From assembly GCF_003586285.1 (NCBI RefSeq), contig NZ_QUBR01000003.1, positions 62,001 through 126,000 of the forward strand: a DNA stretch of 64,000 nucleotides, in the 5' to 3' direction. Both the position numbers and the translations under genes were made by a program. The stretch comes from Aeromicrobium endophyticum (lineage in GTDB: Bacteria; Actinomycetota; Actinomycetes; Propionibacteriales; Nocardioidaceae). The notes under the pieces are model-generated. The model had not been told where the DNA came from, did not search any database, and was given only the letters and a program-made list of their open reading frames with translations. Shown piece after piece: positions 42,160 through 49,816 of the stretch (positions within the stretch are counted from its first letter, which is position 1; every line of letters starts with the position of its first letter).

Positions 42160-44493
42160 ATGAACCAGACCGTCCCTGTCACCCCACTCGCCACCGACAC
42201 CCGCGAGCTGTCGGAGATCGCCGATCGTGTCCGATGGATCTCGACGGCCATCGTGGATGCCGCGAACAGGGGCCGGCCCAACGAGACCGGGGTCAAGGTC
42301 GGCGGTCACCAGGCGTCGAGCGCCTCCATGATCGAGATCATGGTGTCGCTGTGGTTCTCAGAGCTCACCAACATCGACCGGGTGTCGGTCAAGCCGCACG
42401 CCTCACCCGTCCTTCACGCGATCAACTACCTGCTGGGCGACCTCGACGAGAAGTACTTGTCGACGTTGCGCGGGAAAGGCGGGTTGCAGTCGTACCCCAG
42501 CCGGCTCAAGGACCCCGACACGGTCGATTTCTCGACCGGTTCCGTCGGCATCGGCGCGACCGCGGCGCTGTGGGCCGCGATGTCGCACCGTTACGTCAGC
42601 TCACACTTCGCGTCCGCACCGCCGGCCGGACGGTTCGTGAGCCTCCTCGGAGACGCTGAGCTCGACGAAGGCGCGATCTGGGAGGCTGTCGCGGATCCTT
42701 CGGTCGCGCAGCTGGGCGAGCTGCTGTGGATCGTCGACCTGAACCGTCAGTCCCTGGACCGCGTGGTGCCTGACGTCCAGATCCACCGACTCATGGGCAT
42801 GTTCGAGGCGGCAGGTTGGCAGGTGATCACGCTCAAGTGGGGTCGCGCGATCGGGGAGCTCTTCCGACGTCCCGGCGGTGACCAGCTGCGCACGCGGCTC
42901 GAGGACATGTCCAACGAGGAGTACCAGCGGCTCCTGCGGGTCGACTCGTCCGAGATCGCCGATCGCATCGTCGGGCAGACCGGATCGACGGAGCTGCGCG
43001 CGCTGCTGGAGTCGCTGCCGCACGACGAGCTGGGGCGTGCGGTGCGCGACCTGGGAGGTCACGACATCGGGCTGCTGCTCGACACGTATCGGACGGTCGA
43101 CGAGACCCGTCCGACAGTGATCTTCGCGTACACCGTCAAGGGTCGAGGACTGCCCACCGAGGGGCATCCCAACAACCACTCCGCCCTGCTCACCGGGGAC
43201 CAGATGAAGGAGCTCGCGCAGGCCCTGGACGCCGACCTCGACGATCCCTGGGCCACGTTCGCGGACGGTTCGGCAGCAGCCGGCCTGTGCTCGTCACGCG
43301 CTGCTGCGATGGCAAGACCCAGGATCGCACCCCAGCCGGCGGGAGACGTGCCGGTGCGACTGTCACGCTCGCACAAGGCGCCGATCTCGACGCAGGCCAC
43401 GCTCGGCCGGTTCCTGGCCGACTTCAAGCGGGCAGCGCCCGAGATCGCCGAGCGCGTCGTGACCTGCAGCCCGGACGTCGCCTCGTCGACGAACTTGGGC
43501 GGGTGGATCAACAAGACGGGCGTGTGGTCGGTCGCGGACCGGCTCGACTGGTTCGCGGACGACACCGAGCGCGTGCTCAAGTGGTCGGAGGTCACGAGCG
43601 GCCAGCACATCGAGCTGGGCATCGCGGAGGTCAACCTCGTGTGCCTGCTCGGCGAGCTCGGGGCGACGTGGTCGCGGTGGGGCGAACGCCTCATCCCGAT
43701 CGCGACGCTCTACGACCCCTTCATCCCGCGGGCCCTCGAGCCCTGGTCGTACGGCATCTACTCGGGTGGCCAGTCGATCATCATCGGCACGCCCTCGGGC
43801 GTCACCTTGGCACCCGAGGGTGGCGCGCACCAGTCGATCACGACGCCGTCGATCGGGCTCGAGCAGCCGAACTGCATCGCGTGGGAGCCGGCGTTCGCGC
43901 AGGACGTCGAGTGGTGCATGCTCGCGGCGATGAGCCGGGTCGGCGTCGAAGGAGGCACGTCGTCGTACTTCCGGTTGTCGACCCGCCCGCTCGACCAGGC
44001 GCTGGCCGCCGTCCCCGAGGACCAGGTGCTCCTCGAGCGCAGGCGCCAGCACGCCGTGGCAGGCGGCTACCGGCTGACGAGTCACGACCCCGCCACCGAG
44101 CAGGTCACCCTCGTCGGCGTGGGCGCCATCATGCCCGAGGTCATCGCGGCCTCGAAGGTCCTGGCCGACGCCGGCATCACCGCGGGCGTGGTCTGCCTCA
44201 CCAGTCCCGACCTGGTGTTCAGGTCGTTCAACCAGCGCGGCACTGTGGGCTCGGCGCGCGGCGACGACATCATCAGCACCCTTTTCCCGCCGGGCTCCTC
44301 GGCGCCCCTGGTGACGGTCATGGACGGCCACCCCCACACCCTGTCGTTCCTCGCCGGAGCGCGCGGCGAGCGCATCCGGTGCCTAGGGGTCTCGGACTTC
44401 GGGCAGTCGAGCGGGCTGGACGACGCCTACGCCCTGCACGGCATCGACACCGGCTCGATCGTCGACGCCGCCCTGACCCTCGTCGGCCGCTGA
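42160..44493 (+). CDS. AceE/MdeB-like 2-oxoacid dehydrogenase E1 (thiamine diphosphate)
   Basis: A 777-residue homodimeric-type E1 that oxidatively decarboxylates a 2-oxo acid using thiamine diphosphate and passes the acyl group to a lipoyl E2. GDAELDEG (from Gly164) with VDLNRQSLD some 27 residues later is the cofactor-binding GDG...N motif; GGHQASSASMIEIM and LGIAEVNLVCLLGELG are transketolase-like landmarks. AceE proteins are about 890 residues, so this is a shortened form, nearer the 2-oxobutyrate enzyme MdeB. ATG at 42160 follows GAAGGA. It is first in the operon with E2; no E3 is in the window. Confidence 0.82.
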   Translation: MNQTVPVTPLATDTRELSEIADRVRWISTAIVDAANRGRPNETGVKVGGHQASSASMIEIMVSLWFSELTNIDRVSVKPHASPVLHAINYLLGDLDEKYLSTLRGKGGLQSYPSRLKDPDTVDFSTGSVGIGATAALWAAMSHRYVSSHFASAPPAGRFVSLLGDAELDEGAIWEAVADPSVAQLGELLWIVDLNRQSLDRVVPDVQIHRLMGMFEAAGWQVITLKWGRAIGELFRRPGGDQLRTRLEDMSNEEYQRLLRVDSSEIADRIVGQTGSTELRALLESLPHDELGRAVRDLGGHDIGLLLDTYRTVDETRPTVIFAYTVKGRGLPTEGHPNNHSALLTGDQMKELAQALDADLDDPWATFADGSAAAGLCSSRAAAMARPRIAPQPAGDVPVRLSRSHKAPISTQATLGRFLADFKRAAPEIAERVVTCSPDVASSTNLGGWINKTGVWSVADRLDWFADDTERVLKWSEVTSGQHIELGIAEVNLVCLLGELGATWSRWGERLIPIATLYDPFIPRALEPWSYGIYSGGQSIIIGTPSGVTLAPEGGAHQSITTPSIGLEQPNCIAWEPAFAQDVEWCMLAAMSRVGVEGGTSSYFRLSTRPLDQALAAVPEDQVLLERRRQHAVAGGYRLTSHDPATEQVTLVGVGAIMPEVIAASKVLADAGITAGVVCLTSPDLVFRSFNQRGTVGSARGDDIISTLFPPGSSAPLVTVMDGHPHTLSFLAGARGERIRCLGVSDFGQSSGLDDAYALHGIDTGSIVDAALTLVGR

Positions 44494-44515
44494 CCCGTCC
44501 TGAAAGGACCTTCGC

Positions 44516-45613
44516 ATGACCATTCCCATCGTCCTGCCCGCTCTCGGTGACGGCGTCGAGAGCGCGACCATCTCCCGGTGGCTCGTCGAGGGCGGTGACA
44601 AGATCGCCGAGGGCCAGCCGATCGTAGAGGTGTCGACCGACAAGGTCGACACCGAGATCGAGTCCCCGGCCTCGGGCGTGCTGATCGAGCTGCACGTCGC
44701 CGAGGACGAGGTCGCCGCGGTCGGTGCGATCATCGCCTCGATCGAGGCGGCTGCGGACGCCCCGGCACCCGAACCCGAGGCTGCGGCCGCGCCTCCTGCA
44801 CCGCCGGCACCCGAGCCTGCGCCGGAAACCCTTGCCCCTGCGCCCGAGGCTGCGGCCGAGTCCGACGGGATCAGGGGCACCACGCAGAAGCTGACCCGAC
44901 TCCGCAAGACGATCGCCTCGCGCATGATCGAGTCCTTGCAGGTCTCTGCACAGCTCACGACGATCGTCGAGGTCGACGTCACGGCCGTCAGTGCTCTCAG
45001 GCGTCGCCACAATGCCGTCGTGGCCGCCGAGGGTGGGGTCAAGCTGTCGTTCCTGCCGTTCATCGCAGCGGCGGCACTGCAGGGGTTGCGCAGGTATCCG
45101 CAGATCAACTGCTCGGTCGACATGGAGGCCGGGACCGTCACCTACCCGGACGCCGAGCACCTGAGCATCGCCGTCGACACCGAGCGGGGTCTGCTGGCTC
45201 CCGTGATCCGCCGGGCCGGGGACTTGTCCGTCACGGAGCTCGCGGTGCGCATCTCGGACCTCGCGGAGCGCACCCGGTCCGGCACGATCGGCGTGGACGA
45301 CCTGTCCGGCGGCACGTTCACCATCACCAACACGGGCAGCCGCGGAGCGTTGATGGACACGCCGATCGTCAACCAGCCCCAGGTGGCCATCCTCGGGGCG
45401 GGGGTCGTCGCGCGGCGCGCCGTCGTGCTCGGCACCGAGGGCGAGGACGAGAGCATCGCGGTCCGCAGCATGATCTACCTGTCGCTGACCTACGACCACC
45501 GCGTCGTGGACGGTGCCGATGCCGCCCGGTACCTGTCCGACGTCAAGGGCACTCTCGAGCAAGGCAGGTTCACGCTGGGTGATCGATCGACGGCGACGGG
45601 TGCTCCCAGATGA
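44516..45613 (+). CDS. Dihydrolipoamide acyltransferase E2, lacking the subunit-binding domain
   Basis: A 365-residue E2. One lipoyl domain (about 1-80) carries the lipoylated Lys43 in STDKVDTEIE. An Ala/Pro-rich linker of about 50 residues then runs directly into the catalytic domain (TRLRKTIASRMIESL onwards), with active site DHRVVDG (His328, Asp332). The peripheral subunit-binding domain, normally about 35 residues between linker and core, is absent. How E1 and E3 would attach is unclear. ATG at 44516 follows GAAAGGAC. Its stop overlaps the ATG of the acetolactate synthase remnant. Confidence 0.85.
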   Translation: MTIPIVLPALGDGVESATISRWLVEGGDKIAEGQPIVEVSTDKVDTEIESPASGVLIELHVAEDEVAAVGAIIASIEAAADAPAPEPEAAAAPPAPPAPEPAPETLAPAPEAAAESDGIRGTTQKLTRLRKTIASRMIESLQVSAQLTTIVEVDVTAVSALRRRHNAVVAAEGGVKLSFLPFIAAAALQGLRRYPQINCSVDMEAGTVTYPDAEHLSIAVDTERGLLAPVIRRAGDLSVTELAVRISDLAERTRSGTIGVDDLSGGTFTITNTGSRGALMDTPIVNQPQVAILGAGVVARRAVVLGTEGEDESIAVRSMIYLSLTYDHRVVDGADAARYLSDVKGTLEQGRFTLGDRSTATGAPR

Positions 45614-46012
45614 CGAACCAGGAGCTGGCCGCGCGCGCTCGAGGGCATCCCGATCGAGGTCGCCGTCGTCAACAACGGCTCGCTCGGGACGGTGCGCCAG
45701 CTGCAGACGCTCTACTACGACGGGAAGGTCAACGGGGTGAGCCTGCGCCCGAGCCACTCGGTGCAGCGGGTGCCCGACTTCGCGAGGCTGGCCGACGCGC
45801 TCGGGTGCGTCGGCCTGGAGTGCGATGCGGAGGCAGACGTCGACTCGGTGATCATGGAGGCGGTCGACGTCACCGATGTGCCCGTCGTGATCTACTTCCG
45901 CGTCAACGACGAGTTCTTGGTGTGGCCGACCATCGCCGCTGGCGCCGGCAACGACGATCTGCAGCACGCCAGGGGACTCGCGCCGACGTTCGCGAACTAT
46001 GACGTCCTGTGA
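45610..46012 (+). pseudogene. Acetolactate synthase (IlvB) C-terminal remnant with frameshift
   Basis: ATG at 45610 opens MTNQELA, which is internal sequence of IlvB just before its last thiamine-diphosphate segment. The frame then changes within GCCGCGCGCGCTCGAG (about 45631-45646), consistent with a one-base gain. In the second frame the family sequence continues as GIPIEVAVVNNGSLGTVRQ, ALGCVGLECD, VVIYFRVNDEFLVWP and NDDLQHARGLAP to the stop at 46012. The first two domains, about 450 residues, are missing. It sits in a coupled position (ATGA) behind E2. I regard it as a dead fragment left by recombination. Confidence 0.75.
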
Positions 46013-46049
46013 GCCGAGACGCTCGCGACACGACCGAAGGAGACACGTT

Positions 46050-46241
46050 ATGAACACCCCGCGCCCCTACGACGCCATCGTGGCGCTGGGAGTCGGATGT
46101 GCTGGCATCGCCATGCACGCCGCCCTCGCGCACGTCGGACCGTTCGCCGCGCACGACGCCGTCGTGCGCCCACGTCCACGCATGTCAGGCGGGCGCGAGG
46201 CTTCTCGCCCGAGCCGCCTGACTCCCGGTGCAGTGCGGTGA
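46050..46241 (+). CDS. Small ORF of unknown function coupled to aminotransferase
   Basis: ATG at 46050 has a good ribosome site (GAAGGAGA) and opens a 63-codon frame, MNTPRPYDAIVALGVGCAG onward, with a weakly hydrophobic middle and an Arg-rich tail. The stop overlaps the aminotransferase GTG (GTGA). I do not recognise a family. It may be a real small protein, a coupling leader, or the stub of a gene whose rest was lost, as with the IlvB remnant just upstream. Confidence 0.35.
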   Translation: MNTPRPYDAIVALGVGCAGIAMHAALAHVGPFAAHDAVVRPRPRMSGGREASRPSRLTPGAVR

Positions 46242-47410
46242 ACATCTCGGCTCGGGCGGCCTCGATCGCCCCGTTCTACGCGATGGAGTTCGGCCGACGT
46301 GCGGTTGCCTTGGAGGCCGAGGGGCATCGTGTCATCAAGCTGAGCCTGGGGGAGCCCGACTTCAGCGCCCCACCCGCCGTGCTCGAGGGGATGCGTGCCG
46401 TGATGGACGGGCGCCCCCTGCCGTACACGTCGGCGCTGGGCCTTCCCGCCCTCCGCGAGGCGATCTCGTCCTTCTACCGCTCCCAGCACGGGGTGGAGGT
46501 CGATCCGGGCCGGATCGTGGTTACGGCAGGCGGGTCGGCTGCTCTGCTGCTGGTGCTCGCAGCGATCGTCGACCCCGACGACGAGGTGATGGTCGGCGAC
46601 CCGTCGTATCCATGCAACCGCCAGCTCGTCGAGACGTTCGGCGGGCGTGTCAACTTGGTGCCGGCCGGCGCGTCCACGCGGTTCCAGCTCGACGCCGCGC
46701 TCGTCGAGTCGGCCTGGACCGAGGGCACGAAGGCGCTGATGGTCGCGACACCGTCGAATCCCACCGGCACGTCCGTGCCGTACGCCGAGCTGGAACGCAT
46801 GTGCGCCTTCGCGCGCGCGAACGACGCCTGGCGCATCGTCGACGAGATCTACCTCAACCTCAGCGACCGCACCGACGACGCCAGCGTGCGCAGCGTCCTG
46901 TCGTGCGACCCGGACGCGATCGTGATCAACAGCTTCTCGAAGTACTTCGGCATGACGGGCTGGCGCCTGGGCTGGTGCGTCGTCCCGGAGTCGCTGGTTC
47001 CCGCCATGGAGCGGCTGGCGCAGAACTACTTCCTGTGTGCGTCGAACCCGGCGCAGGTCGCAGCCCTGGAGTGCTTCACACAGGAGTCCCTCGCAGTCTG
47101 CGAGGAGCGTCGCGAGATCTTCGCAGATCGGAGGCGTCTGGTGACCGAAGGGCTGGCCGCCATCGGCGTGCCGCTCGAGGTCGAGCCGGACGGAGCCTTC
47201 TACGTGTACGTCGACGTGAGCCGGTTCGGGCTCTCGTCGTGGGAGTTCTGCGAGCGCGCACTGACCGAGGCGCACGTGGCGATCACCCCGGGCCGAGACT
47301 TCGGCGAGCACACGGCCGAGACCCACGTGCGGCTGTCGTACGCGGCGTCGTCCGACGACCTGCGCGAGGGGATCGCCCGGCTGGCGGCGTTCGTGGAGCA
47401 GCTGGACTAG
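46238..47410 (+). CDS. Class I/II PLP-dependent aminotransferase
   Basis: A 390-residue fold-type I aminotransferase (AspC/KAT-like). LSLGEPDFSAPPAVLEGM and YTSALGLPALREAI mark the N-terminus; TPSNPTGTSVP and FSKYFGMTGWRLGW give the Asn and the PLP Lys235; the carboxylate-binding Arg is likely in HVRLSYA. It converts an amino acid to its 2-oxo acid with 2-oxoglutarate. Lying behind the E1/E2 genes, it would supply their substrate. GTG at 46238 is chosen because MNISARAASIAPF aligns with family starts. Confidence 0.9.
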   Translation: MNISARAASIAPFYAMEFGRRAVALEAEGHRVIKLSLGEPDFSAPPAVLEGMRAVMDGRPLPYTSALGLPALREAISSFYRSQHGVEVDPGRIVVTAGGSAALLLVLAAIVDPDDEVMVGDPSYPCNRQLVETFGGRVNLVPAGASTRFQLDAALVESAWTEGTKALMVATPSNPTGTSVPYAELERMCAFARANDAWRIVDEIYLNLSDRTDDASVRSVLSCDPDAIVINSFSKYFGMTGWRLGWCVVPESLVPAMERLAQNYFLCASNPAQVAALECFTQESLAVCEERREIFADRRRLVTEGLAAIGVPLEVEPDGAFYVYVDVSRFGLSSWEFCERALTEAHVAITPGRDFGEHTAETHVRLSYAASSDDLREGIARLAAFVEQLD

Positions 47411-47520
47411 GACGCCGCCAGCTCCGTCGACCCGCCCCCCGAGCGGGCTCAGGTCGGGCAGCGGTGGACCCGCGGCACCCGTGCGCTCGACGGTCGCGCC
47501 GTGCTGCAGCGCAGCGCCCG

Positions 47521-47601
47521 CCACCGCGACGCCCTCGGCTGACTCGTCGGGGCCACAGCTCGCGGCCAGGAATCTGCTGGCCCCACCGCGACGCCCTCGG
47601 C
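47521..47601. repeat. 19-bp direct repeat in intergenic DNA
   Basis: CCACCGCGACGCCCTCGGC occurs at 47521-47539 and again at 47583-47601, a 62-base period. It lies in the 250-base gap after the aminotransferase. No coding frame there is convincing. It could be a small duplication or the relic of a deleted gene. Confidence 0.6.
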
Positions 47602-47664
47602 GGTGAAGCTGAACCCTTTGGTCGCCGCGCCACGTCGCACGGCGTCCGGGCACACGAGAGACGG

Positions 47665-48021
47665 TCATACCAGCGCCGGTCCAGCGAGGTTCCGACGTGT
47701 CAGTCGGCCGCGCGCTGGCTCATCGAGGCGAATGCCGCCGATGACGATGTGGGCCCTCGCGACGTCGCCAACTTCGGGGAGGATCTGCCACTCGAGGACT
47801 ACGGTTCCCCGTGGGAAGCTGCCGAGGACCGTGGGCACGACAAGCTCGGCAGGTGCCAGCGGGCTGAAGTCCGAAGACGCACCGAGAGCGCGTGCGGCAG
47901 CGCCGATGGCGACAATGGCGGCGATCGCTGCGACAGCGCCGACGATCATCGCGAGGGCGCGCCCCGCGACATCCGCCCGTGCGCGGTCGCGAGGGTCGGT
48001 GGACGGGTGTGCAGTGCCCAT
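47665..48021 (-). CDS. Small membrane protein, DUF6069-like N-terminus
   Basis: A 118-residue frame from ATG at 48021. One clear membrane helix (about 24-47, ALAMIVGAVAAIAAIVAIGAA) is followed by DFSPLAPAELVVPTVLGS, which resembles the DUF6069 membrane-protein pattern. Relatives go on with two or three more helices, but here the last 50 residues are polar and unlike that, so the end may be frameshifted or replaced. Function unknown. Its neighbours are an HxlR regulator and a DoxX-like protein. Confidence 0.45.
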   Translation of the reverse strand: MGTAHPSTDPRDRARADVAGRALAMIVGAVAAIAAIVAIGAAARALGASSDFSPLAPAELVVPTVLGSFPRGTVVLEWQILPEVGDVARAHIVIGGIRLDEPARGRLTRRNLAGPALV

Positions 48022-48172
48022 GGACTGACTCCTTGACGGCCGGCGACCCGTCGCGCAGTGCGGGCGACGGGAGATCGTGATGTCAGGCGGCGTCAGTACT
48101 GCCTCGTTCTCGACCCGTTGCACACGGCACATGAATGTGCCTTTCGTGATCGGGCCGACGGTGCGAACGGGG

Positions 48173-48589
48173 CTAGAGCGCGCCGTCTCGAGGCGTGACG
48201 CGACGACCGGGACGGTCGGGGCGCGCATCGTAGGCGGCCTGGTGCTCCTCGATCTCCGGGTTGTAGTCGACCGCCCACTCGGCGAGGGTCACGGCGGGAC
48301 CGATCAGCGTCCGGCCGGTCGCCGTGAGCTCGTACTCGACCCGGGGAGGCACCTCGGCGTACGCGGTCCGTGACACCAGACCGTCGCGCTCCAGATTCCT
48401 CAGCGTCCGCGTCAGCATCCGCTGCGAGATGCCGGTGACCCGTGTCTGCAGCTGGGAGAAGCGCAAGGGGGAGTCGTCGAGCGTGGCGACGATCAACAGG
48501 CTCCACTTGTCGCCGATCCGGTCGAGGATCCCGCGGATCGCTCGTCCGCCGTCTCCGCGGATCAGGCAGGACTTCTCGTACTTGGACAC
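48173..48589 (-). CDS. HxlR-family regulator
   Basis: A 138-residue HxlR winged-helix regulator: SCLIRGDGGRAIRGILDRIGDKWSLLIVATL (key parts CLIRG and GDKWSLLI), FSQLQTRVTGISQRMLTRTL recognition helix, and VEYELTATG wing. A single Cys (Cys8) lies where redox-sensing members of the family have theirs. It is divergent from the DoxX-like gene at 48688-49053, a common pairing, and probably represses it. Confidence 0.92.
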   Translation of the reverse strand: MSKYEKSCLIRGDGGRAIRGILDRIGDKWSLLIVATLDDSPLRFSQLQTRVTGISQRMLTRTLRNLERDGLVSRTAYAEVPPRVEYELTATGRTLIGPAVTLAEWAVDYNPEIEEHQAAYDARPDRPGRRVTPRDGAL

Positions 48590-48687
48590 GTTCTCTCCTG
48601 GGGGTCGCGGACACCGGTGTGCCTTTTGTACGACCCGCTCCGACCGGTCATGGTGGGTCAGTTACCAACAATAACCAAGGAGGCTCC

Positions 48688-49053
48688 GTGGTCATCGCGT
48701 ATTGGGTCGTAGCGATCGTGCTCGCCCTGTTCTACCTGTACGGGGGAGGGCTCAAGATCGTCCGCAGTCAGGAGCAGCTCCGGCCCATGATGAAGTGGGC
48801 GGGGACGCTCGTCCCCATGCCGGTCGTCCGAGCGATCGGAGCTGTCGAGGTGCTCGGGGCGATCGGGCTGGTCCTCCCGCCGCTGACCGGCGTCGCCGTT
48901 GCGTTGGCCCTGTGGGCCGCCGTGGGCCTGGCGGTCCTGCAAGCGTTGGCCGGTGTCGTCCACGTGCGCAGCGATGGGTTCCGGGACGCCCTCATGAACA
49001 TCGTGCTGCTGGTGATGGCCGGTGCCGCCGCGTGGTTGACGACCGCCCTGTGA
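48688..49053 (+). CDS. DoxX-family membrane protein
   Basis: A 121-residue protein with four hydrophobic segments (AYWVVAIVLALFYLYGG, then VVRAIGAVEVLGAIGLVL, LALWAAVGLAVLQALAG and ALMNIVLLVMAGAAAWL). The GGxK at the end of helix 1 and the ExLGAxGLVLP stretch are typical of DoxX/DUF417-like proteins of uncertain function, often in redox or aldehyde stress responses. GTG at 48688 has an excellent ribosome site (AAGGAGG). The gap to HxlR contains GTTACCAACAATAAC (48661-48675), a possible operator. Confidence 0.85.
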   Translation: MVIAYWVVAIVLALFYLYGGGLKIVRSQEQLRPMMKWAGTLVPMPVVRAIGAVEVLGAIGLVLPPLTGVAVALALWAAVGLAVLQALAGVVHVRSDGFRDALMNIVLLVMAGAAAWLTTAL

Positions 49054-49816
49054 CCGGTGGCGCGAGCTATTCGGCGAGGGGGCCGATCCAGATCAGCCCG
49101 GCGTCGATGACGGCCTGGGCGAACTCGGCGTTTCTCGGCCAGGAAGCCGTAGCCGGGGTGCACGCTGTCGGCGCCCGAGCGCTTCGCGACGTCGATGACC
49201 TGATGCCGCACGGCGCACCACTTCAGGCGTGGGTGGCCGATGGTGGTTCGGAAGCGGTAGAAGCCGGAGCCTGTGGATGCGTCGGCGCGACGGGTGCCGG
49301 CGTCGGACTTCGGGTCGTCCTCATGGGTCGGGACTGTGCCATCGGGTTGACGGGGGCGGACGACGGAACGGCGGACGAACACCGTCGCTGCGGTGATCTG
49401 GTTGCGGGCGGCCGGGTTCAAGGTGATCAATCGGCGTGCGACACCGATCCCGAGGACAGCACGAAGGAGGTCTTCGGCTTGCTCGCGACATGGTCGAGGG
49501 GTTCGGGAGCCTGGTGTCGCACCACTGACGACCTGCTGATCGGTGTGGAGAGATGGCACTCGGAGGTCAGGGCGACCCATGATCGAGTCTCTTTCCGCGA
49601 CTCGACACGTTGTTCGTCCCGTCGCGCACTGACGAACCGGTCAGGGTCGCGGGCACCATGACGGCGCCGGACGGTCAGTACGTCGCCCCACACGGAGTGA
49701 TCGGCGAGCGGCAGCACGAGGACGTCGGGCGCGAACTGGGCATCGCAGGACGCCCGCCGGGCGTTACATGTCGTGGGGTGCTCACCGACGATGGATCCAC
49801 GACCCGAAGGAGACTC
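49054..49816. other. Decayed region without an intact gene
   Basis: The 763 bases between the DoxX-like gene and the esterase contain no complete gene. The first 150 hold a frameshifted biotin-carboxylase fragment on the minus strand. From 49210 to 49800 there are several overlapping frames on both strands with biased, low-information composition and no family I recognise. The last 20 bases carry the esterase ribosome site. Confidence 0.6.
49064..49205 (-). pseudogene. Biotin carboxylase N-domain remnant with frameshift
   Basis: On the minus strand, from about 49205 downward, the translation HQVIDVAKRSGADSVHPGYG, then FLAE is the unmistakable signature of acetyl-/propionyl-CoA or pyruvate carboxylase biotin-carboxylase domains. 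After FLAEK the frame shifts and continues as AEFAQAVIDAGLIWIGP, then LAE and a stop near 49065. Only about 45 of some 450 or more residues remain, so it is a dead fragment. Confidence 0.8.

Noticed and set aside
42160..44493. Reading the E1 gene as an ordinary transketolase
   Set aside because: The transketolase-like landmarks are shared by AceE-type E1 proteins, and the gene is directly followed by a lipoyl-bearing E2, which fits a dehydrogenase complex and not the pentose phosphate pathway.
28142..47410. Canonical putrescine (Puu) operon
   Set aside because: The gamma-glutamylputrescine oxidase (PuuB) and GABA aminotransferase-succinic semialdehyde steps are not recognisable; an SDR replaces the oxidase and a DMFase-like enzyme is added, so the substrate is probably not putrescine.
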